A stretch of DNA of 9,473 nt from Lachnospiraceae bacterium UBA7050 (GCA_002493905.1 DLAJ01000020.1:88012-97484), one strand, 5' to 3'. Counted from the stretch's first letter, positions 1 to 6,729 are shown. The notes: a model not told the origin generated them from the sequence alone. Program-made: numbers and translations.

Positions 1-506
1 TGACTTCCGCATTCCGCCTGACTTTCCCTATCGTTGTTCATACGTTCCAGATTATCTCTGACACGGTAAAGAAGTGCCATAAACTGTTCTGCTTCTTCGG
101 TGCTCATACCCGCAAGCATATCCTCGTCGAGTTTCTGCATCGTCTTTTCCATCTGCATATGCTCTCTATATGCTTCTTCCGTCATAAAAATCCGCTTCAG
201 CCTTCCGTCCTGATCCTGCGCCTTACGCACGATCAGCCCGTTTTTCTCCATCACCTGCAGCGTATTCGTCGCTGTTGCGCGTGAGATGCGGAATACCTCT
301 TCAATATTTTTCTGATAGACCGGGTCTTCAGAATCATGATGATACAAATATCCTAAAATACCTCCCTGAAGCTGCGTGAGCGGCGTTCCCGGACGCGCAC
401 ACGGCGGCCGCATTTTATGAATCTGCATCTTAATCAGATTATGGATTTCCCTCAGTTCAAAACCAAGCGGCTTCTTTCCGGTATCAAAACCCGTCTCTTT
501 TACCAT
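1..506 (-). CDS. MarR-family transcriptional regulator, 3' end beyond the window
   Basis: Open minus-strand frame of 168 codons from an ATG at 506 to the left edge with no stop, so the C-terminus is missing. The ATG at 506 is chosen because GGGAG lies 8 bases upstream; an in-frame ATG at 521 lacks a well-placed ribosome site. The product is a cytoplasmic DNA-binding protein with the MarR winged helix: an N-terminal dimerisation helix (about 15-32), helix-turn-helix with recognition helix about 75-91 (RISRATATNTLQVMEKNGL), and a beta wing about 92-108 carrying the family D-x-D-G-R pattern (D98 to R102). Residues 110-160 form the C-terminal dimerisation helices. The family usually represses its own promoter and nearby efflux or stress genes, and responds to small ligands. 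A perfect dyad in its promoter supports autoregulation. In related Firmicutes such genes often precede ABC exporter genes; here those would lie off the left edge, which I cannot see. Confidence 0.93.
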   Translation of the reverse strand, partial: MVKETGFDTGKKPLGFELREIHNLIKMQIHKMRPPCARPGTPLTQLQGGILGYLYHHDSEDPVYQKNIEEVFRISRATATNTLQVMEKNGLIVRKAQDQDGRLKRIFMTEEAYREHMQMEKTMQKLDEDMLAGMSTEEAEQFMALLYRVRDNLERMNNDRESQAECGS

Positions 507-601
507 GTTGTCTGCTCCCATACGGCATTTTCAGCTTCATTCTCCATGTCAGTGCAGTTTGCTGCAATAACGCGCATGCCGGTAAAGATAAAATATAAAT
601 T

Positions 602-615
602 GTTAGCACACTAAC
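602..615. promoter_or_regulatory. Likely MarR operator
   Basis: Perfect inverted repeat GTTAG-CACA-CTAAC. It abuts and slightly overlaps the -10 element of the MarR promoter and covers the likely start site. MarR-family dimers typically bind short TTAG-N-CTAA-like dyads, so the natural reading is an autorepression site. It lies about 55 bases upstream of the -10 of the divergent GH43 gene, so an effect on that promoter is possible but less likely. Confidence 0.65.
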
Positions 616-642
616 TTTATTACAATCACCAAATTCTGTCAA
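614..642 (-). promoter_or_regulatory. Promoter of the MarR gene
   Basis: Reading the minus strand, TTGACA (637-642, perfect -35) is followed after 17 bases by TAAAGT (614-619, 4 of 6 matches to TATAAT). Transcription would start near 605-608, leaving an untranslated leader of about 100 bases before the ATG at 506. An offset -10 (AATAAA after TG) is also possible. Confidence 0.65.
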
Positions 643-668
643 TAAACCTTTTCTAAAATTTCTATAAA

Positions 669-677
669 TGATATACT
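669..677 (+). promoter_or_regulatory. Extended -10 promoter of the GH43 gene
   Basis: TGATATACT forms an extended -10 (TG-N-TATACT, 5 of 6 matches). The sequence 17 bases upstream (649-654, TTTTCT) is a poor -35, which extended -10 promoters tolerate. The start would be near 684, giving a leader of about 70 bases. The weak -35 would suit activator dependence, but no activator site can be named. Confidence 0.5.
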
Positions 678-692
678 GGTTACAACGTTATC

Positions 693-718
693 CGGCAGGC
701 TTCCGCGTGTTCCTGCCG
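693..718 (+). other. Hairpin in the leader of the GH43 gene
   Basis: CGGCAGG (693-699) pairs perfectly with CCTGCCG (712-718) around a 12-base loop, within the predicted 5' untranslated leader. No U-run follows it, so it is not an intrinsic terminator. The octamer ACGTTATC flanks it at 685-692 and again at 723-730. It could stabilise the messenger or be an operator region; the role is unknown. Confidence 0.4.
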
Positions 719-738
719 CATGACGTTATCAACCGCGA

Positions 739-744
739 AGGAGG
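739..744 (+). promoter_or_regulatory. Ribosome binding site of the GH43 gene
   Basis: A complete AGGAGG lies 9 bases before the ATG at 754. It fixes that start and predicts efficient translation. Confidence 0.85.
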
Positions 745-753
745 TATCTCACA

Positions 754-3030
754 ATGAAAAGAATCACCGCAAAAGCACTATCCGCGCTTCTTGCAAGCTC
801 TTTGCTTCTTTCTTTTGCTTCCTGCGGGACGCCGTCGGACACGGACGCGCCGTCCTCGGATGAGGGTGCGGGAGCAGGAAATGATGCGCAGACAGCTGAA
901 ACAGAGGGCGTAACGCCCGGCCTGGATGAACCTTCACAGGGAGACGGCGCGCAGGCAGATGCGGAGCCGTATCATTTTACGCCAACGGCATCGGAGCTGA
1001 TCCCCGCCGACTATGACGTCCGGATGCGTGAAAACAGAAATGAGGACGGAAGCAGAAAGTACATTCTCAGCGACATCTCACCGACAATCTGCTACGACAA
1101 CCTTTCTCTCGGCTATCTGACCGAAGAGGCAAAAACATATACGCTGACGCCTGCGGAAGGGGTTATCATTGACGATGTCTCATTATCCGCCGTGGATGCC
1201 GATTATGCATCTCTTTCCGTGGAGGAACTGGCAGTGTGGGACGCTGAAAGCCGTACGCTGACCGCAAATGAAAATGCGGCGCAGGACGGCATCGTTTTTC
1301 TGGACCTGATCAAAGAGGGAGAGGTCGTTTATACCGTCAGCGTACGGGTATGCGCCGCTTATCCTGATAATCCGGGGTATGACATCAACACAGAGAGCAT
1401 CAAAAGCGATGAGCTTGAGTTCTTATTTGACTATAACTCGGACGGCGAGCTTGACGAAAACTATAATGTGCACGATCCGTCCCTGACAGAAGCCGTCATC
1501 GACGGCGTCCGCTATTATTATATGGTGCAGACAGGCTGGGCAGGCGGAAACATTCTGCGCCGTTCGACGGACTTAATCCACTGGGAATATCTTGGAAAGA
1601 CTACGCCCCCGGCAGAGCAGATGGCAGAATACGGCTGGTCTGATGTCAATGACTGGATGCTCACAGATTCCGCTTCCTGCCAATATTGGGCTGCGGATTT
1701 AGTTCCCGCCTCCTACGGCGGCTATTGGCTGTATACCTGTCTTGTCAACGCCGGCTATGACGAAGAAAAGCATGACCGTGTCTGCATTGTGCTGGCATGG
1801 TCCCCCACGCTGGAAGCGCGTTCCTTCCAATATGTCGGCTGCATCCTGCAGTCGATCAGCGACTATGCACAGGACGCCCTCTATTATAATGTCGTCGCAC
1901 TCGACCCGCAGGTCGCTTATGATGCGGATGGAAACATGTACTTAACCTTCGGTTCTTTTGGTGCCGGAACCTACATGATCGAGTTAGACCGTGAGACCGG
2001 ACTTAAGAAAGACGGGCAGACAGACTGGCTTGACGCGGACACGATCAACACTTATATGGAAGAAGCAAGGAAAACTGCAATCGGCGATACCCATTCCTAT
2101 TACGGTACGCATATGACCTACTGCGCGGAGGGAAGCCTCATCACGCACCAGTATGACGTGCCGCTTGTATCCGAGGAAGGCGAAGTCACACAGGTTTATG
2201 ACGATTATTATTATCTGATGACCTGTCTCGGCGTACTGTCCCGGAACTATGTTCTTTTTACTGCCAAAAGTGAAACAATCGACGCATTTTCCAACTTAAG
2301 CGGAGACCCGATGGCGTCGGGCTGGATTGGAAAAGAGCTTGTGACCGGCCTGTTTCCGCCCCTGTCCGGCTACCGCTCCGACTTAGACCGTGAAAGCTAC
2401 ATCACAACAGCCGACCGCATCGAGGGAAGCACGGAATATATCGCCATGTCCTCCTTCCAGTGGGCGGACTATGATTTTGATATTCACGCGCCGGGACACG
2501 GCGATCTCTACACGACGAGCGACGGGGTCAATATCGCGATGCTGATGGTGCGGACACTTGCGCTTCAAAATGATAAAACCGCAGAATGCGACAACGGCTA
2601 CCCGCTTGCAGCTTCCAGTACCAAGTTTTTCATGCAGGCGCACCAGTATTACATCAATTCCGTCGGGGATATTGTCATCAATGCAAACCGCTATGCGGGC
2701 GAACCCGACCGGCCGGTCAGCAGAGAGGAATTTTTATCCTTTGCAAATGACAATCAGTTCCAGCTTGTCCTTGCAGGCGATCCGTATGTCACGACAACCG
2801 CAGTCTACGTCACGCTGAACGAAGACGGCTCCATCACCGGAGATGCGTCAGGAAGCTGGTCCATGTATGGGGACCGCTACATCAAACTCGTCATTGACGG
2901 ATACGATACCTATTACGGCGTTGCCGCCGTCTCATGGCTTGACAACAAGGACTGTGCCGGCACAACCGTAACGGCAATGGGGCAGACGACAGGATGGCCG
3001 CTTTATATGAACAGCGAAACTGTACAGTAA
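754..3030 (+). CDS. Secreted GH43 arabinanase-like lipoprotein
   Basis: Predicted extracellular glycoside hydrolase of 758 residues, most like endo-alpha-1,5-L-arabinanases. Residues 1-23 are a lipoprotein signal peptide (basic start, hydrophobic core, F-A-S-C with Cys24), then an acidic, Ser/Gly-rich linker to about residue 70. Residues about 95-225 look like a beta-rich accessory domain I cannot name. The five-bladed GH43 propeller starts near 238: H-D-P-S with D241 as likely catalytic base, WAADLVP (312-318), L-D-P with D384 as pKa modulator, and C-A-E-G with E459 as likely catalytic acid. All three acids are present. The last ~150 residues, with NRYAGE (645-650), resemble the C-terminal beta domain of two-domain arabinanases such as Bacillus AbnB/Abn2. 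It is much longer than those (about 470 residues) because of the N-terminal addition. It is a single-gene unit between its own promoter and a strong terminator. Other GH43 activities (arabinofuranosidase, xylosidase) are not excluded. Confidence 0.88.
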   Translation: MKRITAKALSALLASSLLLSFASCGTPSDTDAPSSDEGAGAGNDAQTAETEGVTPGLDEPSQGDGAQADAEPYHFTPTASELIPADYDVRMRENRNEDGSRKYILSDISPTICYDNLSLGYLTEEAKTYTLTPAEGVIIDDVSLSAVDADYASLSVEELAVWDAESRTLTANENAAQDGIVFLDLIKEGEVVYTVSVRVCAAYPDNPGYDINTESIKSDELEFLFDYNSDGELDENYNVHDPSLTEAVIDGVRYYYMVQTGWAGGNILRRSTDLIHWEYLGKTTPPAEQMAEYGWSDVNDWMLTDSASCQYWAADLVPASYGGYWLYTCLVNAGYDEEKHDRVCIVLAWSPTLEARSFQYVGCILQSISDYAQDALYYNVVALDPQVAYDADGNMYLTFGSFGAGTYMIELDRETGLKKDGQTDWLDADTINTYMEEARKTAIGDTHSYYGTHMTYCAEGSLITHQYDVPLVSEEGEVTQVYDDYYYLMTCLGVLSRNYVLFTAKSETIDAFSNLSGDPMASGWIGKELVTGLFPPLSGYRSDLDRESYITTADRIEGSTEYIAMSSFQWADYDFDIHAPGHGDLYTTSDGVNIAMLMVRTLALQNDKTAECDNGYPLAASSTKFFMQAHQYYINSVGDIVINANRYAGEPDRPVSREEFLSFANDNQFQLVLAGDPYVTTTAVYVTLNEDGSITGDASGSWSMYGDRYIKLVIDGYDTYYGVAAVSWLDNKDCAGTTVTAMGQTTGWPLYMNSETVQ

Positions 3031-3080
3031 GGGATTTCCTATGAAGCGCGTTCTCCTAGGCGAGGAATCTCCTATAAGTA

Positions 3081-3119
3081 AAAAAGAATGCCCGGCATAC
3101 AGCATCGGGCATTCTTTTT
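3081..3119. terminator. Bidirectional intrinsic terminator
   Basis: Perfect 14-base stem: AAAAAGAATGCCCG (3081-3094) pairs with CGGGCATTCTTTTT (3106-3119) around an 11-base loop. Flanking A and T runs give a U-tail on both strands. It ends the GH43 transcript on the plus strand and the convergent minus-strand unit ending at 3185. The AT-rich stretch 3120-3184 contains an imperfect direct repeat but no gene. Confidence 0.93.
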
Positions 3120-3184
3120 ATGTATTTATTATATTTACATTTAATTTTATGTATTTTTTATTGCATCCCCGTCATAAAATATTT

Positions 3185-3565
3185 CTATTGGGGCATGCAT
3201 GACCGAAGCGGTTTTGTCTGAAGTCCCCCGACAGTTCTTAAAATAACTATCGTCTCTTTATTCGCAGGATTCAGCTCGATCAGAGATTTCAGCAAATGAT
3301 GCGACATCATGTCTATCGTGAGATCCTTCCACACACAGACCGCACAGCGGATTTCGGTATCCTGATTTTCCGCAAGCGTCTTTAGAAACACATCTTCCTC
3401 TTCCATGCTGCCGGATATAATATGATGATTTAACAAATAATACTGGTTTTCCTTTTGGGTCCGCACCACAACGCACTGCTCGGCGGAGGAATCGGATTTT
3501 ACCAGTTCTTCCGCCCATTTTACCAGTTCTTCTATTTCATGTTCATGGCTTTTGTTTTCTTCCAT
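3185..3565 (-). CDS. Hypothetical protein, 126 residues
   Basis: I do not recognise this family. The ATG at 3565 is preceded by GGGGA with a 6-base gap. The product is soluble and acidic, with no signal peptide or membrane segment. Residues 1-24 are Glu/Lys-rich and probably helical. Residues about 30-50 (a VVVRT strand and the YYLLNHHII stretch) and 70-113 (CAVCVW, then a helix, then TIVILRT) alternate strands and helices, suggesting a small alpha/beta fold. Three cysteines (C31, C75, C78) include a C-x-x-C pair, but no further ligands make a metal site clear. It is the last gene before the bidirectional terminator, on the same strand and 152 bases after the HD-GYP gene with no terminator between, so co-transcription is likely. 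The intervening stretch is open in the same frame up to a single TGA (3569-3571), so the gene may once have been longer. Confidence 0.6.
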   Translation of the reverse strand: MEENKSHEHEIEELVKWAEELVKSDSSAEQCVVVRTQKENQYYLLNHHIISGSMEEEDVFLKTLAENQDTEIRCAVCVWKDLTIDMMSHHLLKSLIELNPANKETIVILRTVGGLQTKPLRSCMPQ

Positions 3566-3568
3566 CTG

Positions 3569-3709
3569 TCATCCCCGCATGTCACATGCAATCTCATCTG
3601 CTGCCGGACAACGGCCCTGAGTTCCGCTTCCGGCTTCCACATCCCGCTCCGCGTCGTTCTTTGTAAGTAATATATCATTGCTGTATTGCAATACCGTTTT
3701 TCTTGTCAT
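3569..3709 (-). other. Possible small ORF or lost 5' extension between the HD-GYP and hypothetical genes
   Basis: An ATG at 3709 begins 46 codons ending in TGA at 3569-3571. One codon later, in the same frame, the 126-residue protein starts. AAGGGG lies only one base before this ATG, so it is too close to work well as a ribosome site. A second frame is also open through most of the same DNA, from just after a TGA near 3707 to a TAG overlapping the start of the next gene. Two competing open frames mean neither is well supported. A perfect 12-base palindrome, GTATTGCAATAC, lies at 3683-3694. Reasonable readings are leader RNA, a small overlooked gene, or decayed coding sequence. Confidence 0.25.
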
Positions 3710-3717
3710 GCCCCTTG

Positions 3718-5067
3718 TCAAAATTTGCTCAGCACCTCGGTCACCTCGCCCTTGATGCTGCAAAAGAGCAGGGAAAGGTTCGGGTCAAAATGACTGCCTC
3801 CCGATTCCTCAATGATTGAAAATGCCTTCTCCACCGGCATCGCCTCCTTATAACAGCGCTTGGAGACTAACGCGTCAAACACATCCGCCACTGCCATAAT
3901 CCGGGCACAGAGAGGGATGTCCTTCCCCTTTATTCCCTTCGGATAGCCGCTTCCGTCCCATTTTTCATGATGCCCCTCCGCAATCTGCACAGCGATATCA
4001 ATATACTCTTTTTCCTCGATACCGCCCATGACTTCCGCGATAATACGTCCCCCCGCCGTTGTATGTTCTTTCATGGCGGTAAATTCTTCGGACGTAAGGC
4101 GCCCCGGCTTCTGCAAAATTGCGTCGGAAACCGCGATCTTGCCGATATCATGCATCGGCGCCGCTTTGACGAGCAGCTCTGCATAATCATCCGTTAAAAG
4201 CTCCGTACAGTATCCGGCTCTTCGCGCCGCCCGCGTCAGAAGTTCCACATACCGGCTCGTGCGCTTGACATGCTCCCCCGTATCATTGTCCCGGTTCTCG
4301 ATCAGGTTTGCCATCCCTATGATTGTGTTTTCCTGAAGGAGCAGCATTCTCTCGTTATGCTCGATCAGTGCCTGCGTTTTGCGTTCGTTCTCTTCCTCAA
4401 GCTGATTCTTGTATTTCTCCAATTTCGATGTAATGCCGATGCACATCGCCATGCAGACCGCCAGCACGACACAGATACAGGCAATGCATATTGCTTCACT
4501 TACCTCTGCAATGCGTATGCTGCGCTCCATTTTCTTTTCTGCAGCATGCATCTCCCCGGCAAGATATTCATCCACCAAATCAATATCATCCGTTATTTGA
4601 TCAATAAATTCCGCCAGATAAGAGTTGACATAATATGTTGCAGTCGCACTGCTTCCTCCGGAACTCATCAAAAATACATTTTCAGCATTGCTGAAATAGC
4701 TGATCGTGTTGGAATACACCGCATGGAACAACCTTTCCTTGTCGTCCGTAGACACAGCCGCTTTCATATCGTCCAGCTGATTCATAATTGTTTCCTGTAA
4801 CTGCGCCGCTTCCTCCTCATACATCTCCCTCGCCTCGTCACTGTCCGCCAGCGTATGCCACGAAACAATCATATGATGCCGGTTCATCTGCCGGCAGATA
4901 TTGGACATATCCAGCCTGTCGCTGATACTCATTTCAATTTTCTGCTCGTAGCTGTCCGCGATCTCATTTAAGTTATACCGCATGATCAGCATGCCCGCAA
5001 TACATACAATGCCTGCGGCCAGATCCAGGATAAACATCTGAAACGGAATTCGTTTGATCAGTTTCAT
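3718..5067 (-). CDS. Membrane-bound HD-GYP cyclic-di-GMP phosphodiesterase
   Basis: 449 residues from the ATG at 5067, chosen because GGGGG lies 5-6 bases upstream. An upstream in-frame TTG at 5205 sits inside the repeat array and has no support. Predicted to hydrolyse cyclic-di-GMP in the cytoplasm under an external sensor. TM1 is about 11-29; an extracytoplasmic helical segment about 30-190 resembles four-helix-bundle sensors of chemoreceptors; TM2 is about 191-212; a charged coiled coil (215-245) leads into the HD-GYP domain (about 245-445). The hallmark motifs are complete: E-H-V (H266), H-D-I-G-K (H306, D307), H-H-E (366-368) and G-Y-P (374-376), followed by the D-V-F-D-A-L and H-F-D-P motifs typical of the family, so an active enzyme is expected. 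It follows the solute-binding lipoprotein gene across a triple hairpin array and has its own leader, so it is probably transcribed at least partly on its own. No cyclase is in view. Confidence 0.93.
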   Translation of the reverse strand: MKLIKRIPFQMFILDLAAGIVCIAGMLIMRYNLNEIADSYEQKIEMSISDRLDMSNICRQMNRHHMIVSWHTLADSDEAREMYEEEAAQLQETIMNQLDDMKAAVSTDDKERLFHAVYSNTISYFSNAENVFLMSSGGSSATATYYVNSYLAEFIDQITDDIDLVDEYLAGEMHAAEKKMERSIRIAEVSEAICIACICVVLAVCMAMCIGITSKLEKYKNQLEEENERKTQALIEHNERMLLLQENTIIGMANLIENRDNDTGEHVKRTSRYVELLTRAARRAGYCTELLTDDYAELLVKAAPMHDIGKIAVSDAILQKPGRLTSEEFTAMKEHTTAGGRIIAEVMGGIEEKEYIDIAVQIAEGHHEKWDGSGYPKGIKGKDIPLCARIMAVADVFDALVSKRCYKEAMPVEKAFSIIEESGGSHFDPNLSLLFCSIKGEVTEVLSKF

Positions 5068-5080
5068 TTTTTCCCCCATT

Positions 5081-5158
5081 CCGAAGCGCTTTTTGCTGAG
5101 GAACGCGGGCAGAATCTCAGATTCTGCTCTGCGATCAATGGAATTTGTGACGCTTCGG
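5081..5158 (-). promoter_or_regulatory. Nested stem-loops in the leader of the HD-GYP gene
   Basis: In the minus-strand transcript, CCGAAGCG (5151-5158) can pair with CGCTTCGG (5081-5088), enclosing a second perfect hairpin, GCAGAATC-TGA-GATTCTGC (5109-5127). The outer stem ends 2-3 bases before the GGGGG ribosome site. Such a structure could tune translation. I compared it with what I know of cyclic-di-GMP-I and -II riboswitches and saw none of the conserved core strings, so no riboswitch class is claimed. Confidence 0.4.
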
Positions 5159-5175
5159 CACATATTCATACGATG

Positions 5176-5205
5176 GTTATATGCGGTCTTATTTAACAGC
5201 CGCAA
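5176..5205 (-). promoter_or_regulatory. Tentative promoter for the HD-GYP gene
   Basis: On the minus strand TTGCGG (5200-5205) is followed after 18 bases by TATAAC (5176-5181, 5 of 6). The -35 is weak. Its position directly after the hairpin array would allow independent transcription of the HD-GYP gene. Confidence 0.35.
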
Positions 5206-5287
5206 AAGACTCCCGTATCAATGGGAGTCCAAAAGACTCCCGTATCAATGGGAGTCTAAAAGACTCCCGTATCAACGGGAGTCTTTT
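5204..5287. repeat. Three tandem 27-bp units, each a terminator-like hairpin
   Basis: Units at 5204-5230, 5231-5257 and 5258-5284 differ by one or two bases. Each contains GACTCCC and GGGAGTC around an 8-base core and is preceded by AAAA on the plus strand, which gives UUUU after each hairpin in the minus transcript. The unit nearest the binding-protein gene is the best: AAAAGACTCCCGT (5258-5270) and ACGGGAGTCTTTT (5275-5287), a perfect 13-base stem with a 4-base loop. The TGA stop of the binding-protein gene (5272-5274) lies in that loop. Together they read as a tandem intrinsic terminator for the 5272-6522 gene. The U-runs are only four long, so each may be leaky. Confidence 0.8.
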
Positions 5288-6522
5288 GTGATCTCAGAAA
5301 CCATATGATCCAGCAGCGCCTGTAAGTCCTGCCCGTCAGGGTTTCCTCCCGCAATGGTAATGCCAAAAATATAGGAGGGATTCCAGTACGCATCTGCGAT
5401 ATGCTGAGCCTGCGCAAACTGTGACTGCTCCGAAAGTGCCGCAATCACAGGAGACGCCTGTACTTCTGCGGAAGACGCCGCGTTCATATTGGACGGGCAT
5501 TCCCCAATCGAAGCGAATCTGCCCAGCTGCATCTGCTCATCCGAAAGGCATTCCGCCAGCCGCATTGCCCATTCCGTGTGCTCCGAATAAGGATTTACGC
5601 CGAGCAGCTTATAACCCGAAAAACTGCTCATCTGCACGTTTTCTCCGGCAAGCGTATAGCACGGGAGCTTTGCCGCACCGAAATCCTCTCCCCATGCTGC
5701 CCTGACCGCCTCCGCATTCCACGGTCCGTTGATACCCGCAATAATCGTTCCGTTTCTCACGCCGTTTAAGAAGCTCTGGTCGTCCAGACTAATAAAGCCG
5801 TCATGCTTCGCGATCGAAAGCATTGCTTCGGCAACATCAACGCCCCGGTACTTCGTGTCGACCGCATTCCAGTTGCACTCATTCGTCACCCCGTCTTCAC
5901 TCAGTCCCAGTTCTAAGCCGGCTCCGGCAAAAAAGGAGTAGATGTACCAGCCGCTGGAATAGTCCATCGTCATTTTCTTTCCGTTTTCGGCAGCTATTTC
6001 CAGCAGCCTGTCAAAGCTTATAATATCCTCCTGCGTATAGTACGCTTTGTTATAATATAAAAAATAACCGTTTCCCGCTGCCAGCGGATACGCGTATAGT
6101 TTTCCATCATACATTGCCGCCTGACAGGCACCGTTTTCCTCTCCGCCGTTCGCATCAATCACCGCCTGCACATCCTCACTGATCTCTAACAGCGCACCTC
6201 CCTGTCGTAACGCCTCGAACTGATCGTCCGCAAACATATAAACATCCGCCGCCGCATTGACGTTATTCAGCACAGTCTCCCTCACGTTCATCACGTTTTC
6301 CTTACTGACCGTAATCTCAAAGACCGCCTCATCCGCATGTTCCTCCTGAAACACCCGGATTCTTTCATCAATCAGCTCCCTGTCTTCCTCGTCACTCCAC
6401 CAGACTGAAAGCTTTACCACAGGCAGCTCCCTGTCTTCTTTACCCGCACATCCTGTAGTCCAGCCTGATGTAACTGCCAAGACCGCCGTGAACAGGATGG
6501 TTTTGATCCCCATGCGCCGCAT
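5272..6522 (-). CDS. ABC-type sugar-binding lipoprotein, no permease beside it
   Basis: 416-residue extracellular solute-binding protein of the type that serves carbohydrate ABC importers (SBP family 1, maltose-binding-like). The ATG at 6522 is preceded by GGAGGGG with a 4-base gap; the longer in-frame start at 6567 sits on the promoter. Residues 1-24 are a lipoprotein signal ending T-T-G-C (Cys25), so the mature protein is anchored on the outer face of the membrane. The mature part starts with VKLSVWWSDEEDRELIDERI, typical of the first strand and helix of the family, followed by ADVYMFADDQ, the AYPLAAGNGYFLYYNK stretch, and NGTIIAGINGPWNAEAV near the hinge. Length is normal. No permease or ATPase is encoded on either side. 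It follows the histidine kinase gene by 207 bases, and its last four codons and stop lie inside a terminator hairpin. It may be a ligand sensor for the kinase, or may use a permease encoded elsewhere. Confidence 0.9.
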   Translation of the reverse strand: MRRMGIKTILFTAVLAVTSGWTTGCAGKEDRELPVVKLSVWWSDEEDRELIDERIRVFQEEHADEAVFEITVSKENVMNVRETVLNNVNAAADVYMFADDQFEALRQGGALLEISEDVQAVIDANGGEENGACQAAMYDGKLYAYPLAAGNGYFLYYNKAYYTQEDIISFDRLLEIAAENGKKMTMDYSSGWYIYSFFAGAGLELGLSEDGVTNECNWNAVDTKYRGVDVAEAMLSIAKHDGFISLDDQSFLNGVRNGTIIAGINGPWNAEAVRAAWGEDFGAAKLPCYTLAGENVQMSSFSGYKLLGVNPYSEHTEWAMRLAECLSDEQMQLGRFASIGECPSNMNAASSAEVQASPVIAALSEQSQFAQAQHIADAYWNPSYIFGITIAGGNPDGQDLQALLDHMVSEITKDSR

Positions 6523-6565
6523 GTTTCCCCTCCGTAAAAAGATAAAATCCAAAAACGCAGTCTTC

Positions 6566-6594
6566 ATTATAATTCTGCGCCTTTGGATTTACCA
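6566..6594 (-). promoter_or_regulatory. Possible promoter of the binding-protein gene
   Basis: A perfect TATAAT (6566-6571, minus strand) lies 43 bases before the ATG at 6522. A 17-base spacer leads to TGGTAA (6589-6594), only 3 of 6 matches. This would give a short leader and expression separate from the kinase genes, useful if the binding protein must outnumber the kinase. The rest of the 6595-6729 gap holds only a short CGCC-TTA-GGCG hairpin just after the kinase stop, without a U-run. Confidence 0.45.
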
Positions 6595-6729
6595 GTTCTA
6601 TCTCACAAAAAGCCATATTCCAGCATAAACGGCATATTTCTGAGGGAACCGCCTGCAGAACCACCGGAGGTCCGTCTTCCCCAGATATAAACCCTTCTAA
6701 AACCGGCCTGGAGCGCCTAAGGCGTTTCC

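Noticed and set aside
3116..3160. Imperfect direct repeat TTTTATGTATTTATTA / TTTTATGTATTTTTTA
   Set aside because: Low-complexity AT-rich spacer after a terminator; similarity is easily due to chance.
3569..3571. TGA read as selenocysteine joining the two frames before the 126-residue protein
   Set aside because: No SECIS-like hairpin directly after the TGA, no redox motif at the site, and a good ATG with a ribosome site follows at once.
4270..4800. 176-codon plus-strand ORF
   Set aside because: Antisense to the HD-GYP gene, with no ribosome site and no recognisable features; a shadow of a well-supported gene.
5109..5158. Cyclic-di-GMP riboswitch upstream of the HD-GYP gene
   Set aside because: Neither the conserved cores of the class I (GEMM) nor class II aptamers could be found by eye; only generic stems are present.
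5204..5287. Repeat array as a small CRISPR
   Set aside because: The 27-bp units are directly abutted with no spacers and each unit is itself a hairpin with an A/T tail, which fits terminators rather than repeats with unique spacers.
5054..5308. Plus-strand ORF with a triple KRLPYQWES peptide repeat
   Set aside because: The peptide repeat is only the translation of the 27-bp terminator units. The frame runs antisense over the HD-GYP start and has no ribosome site.
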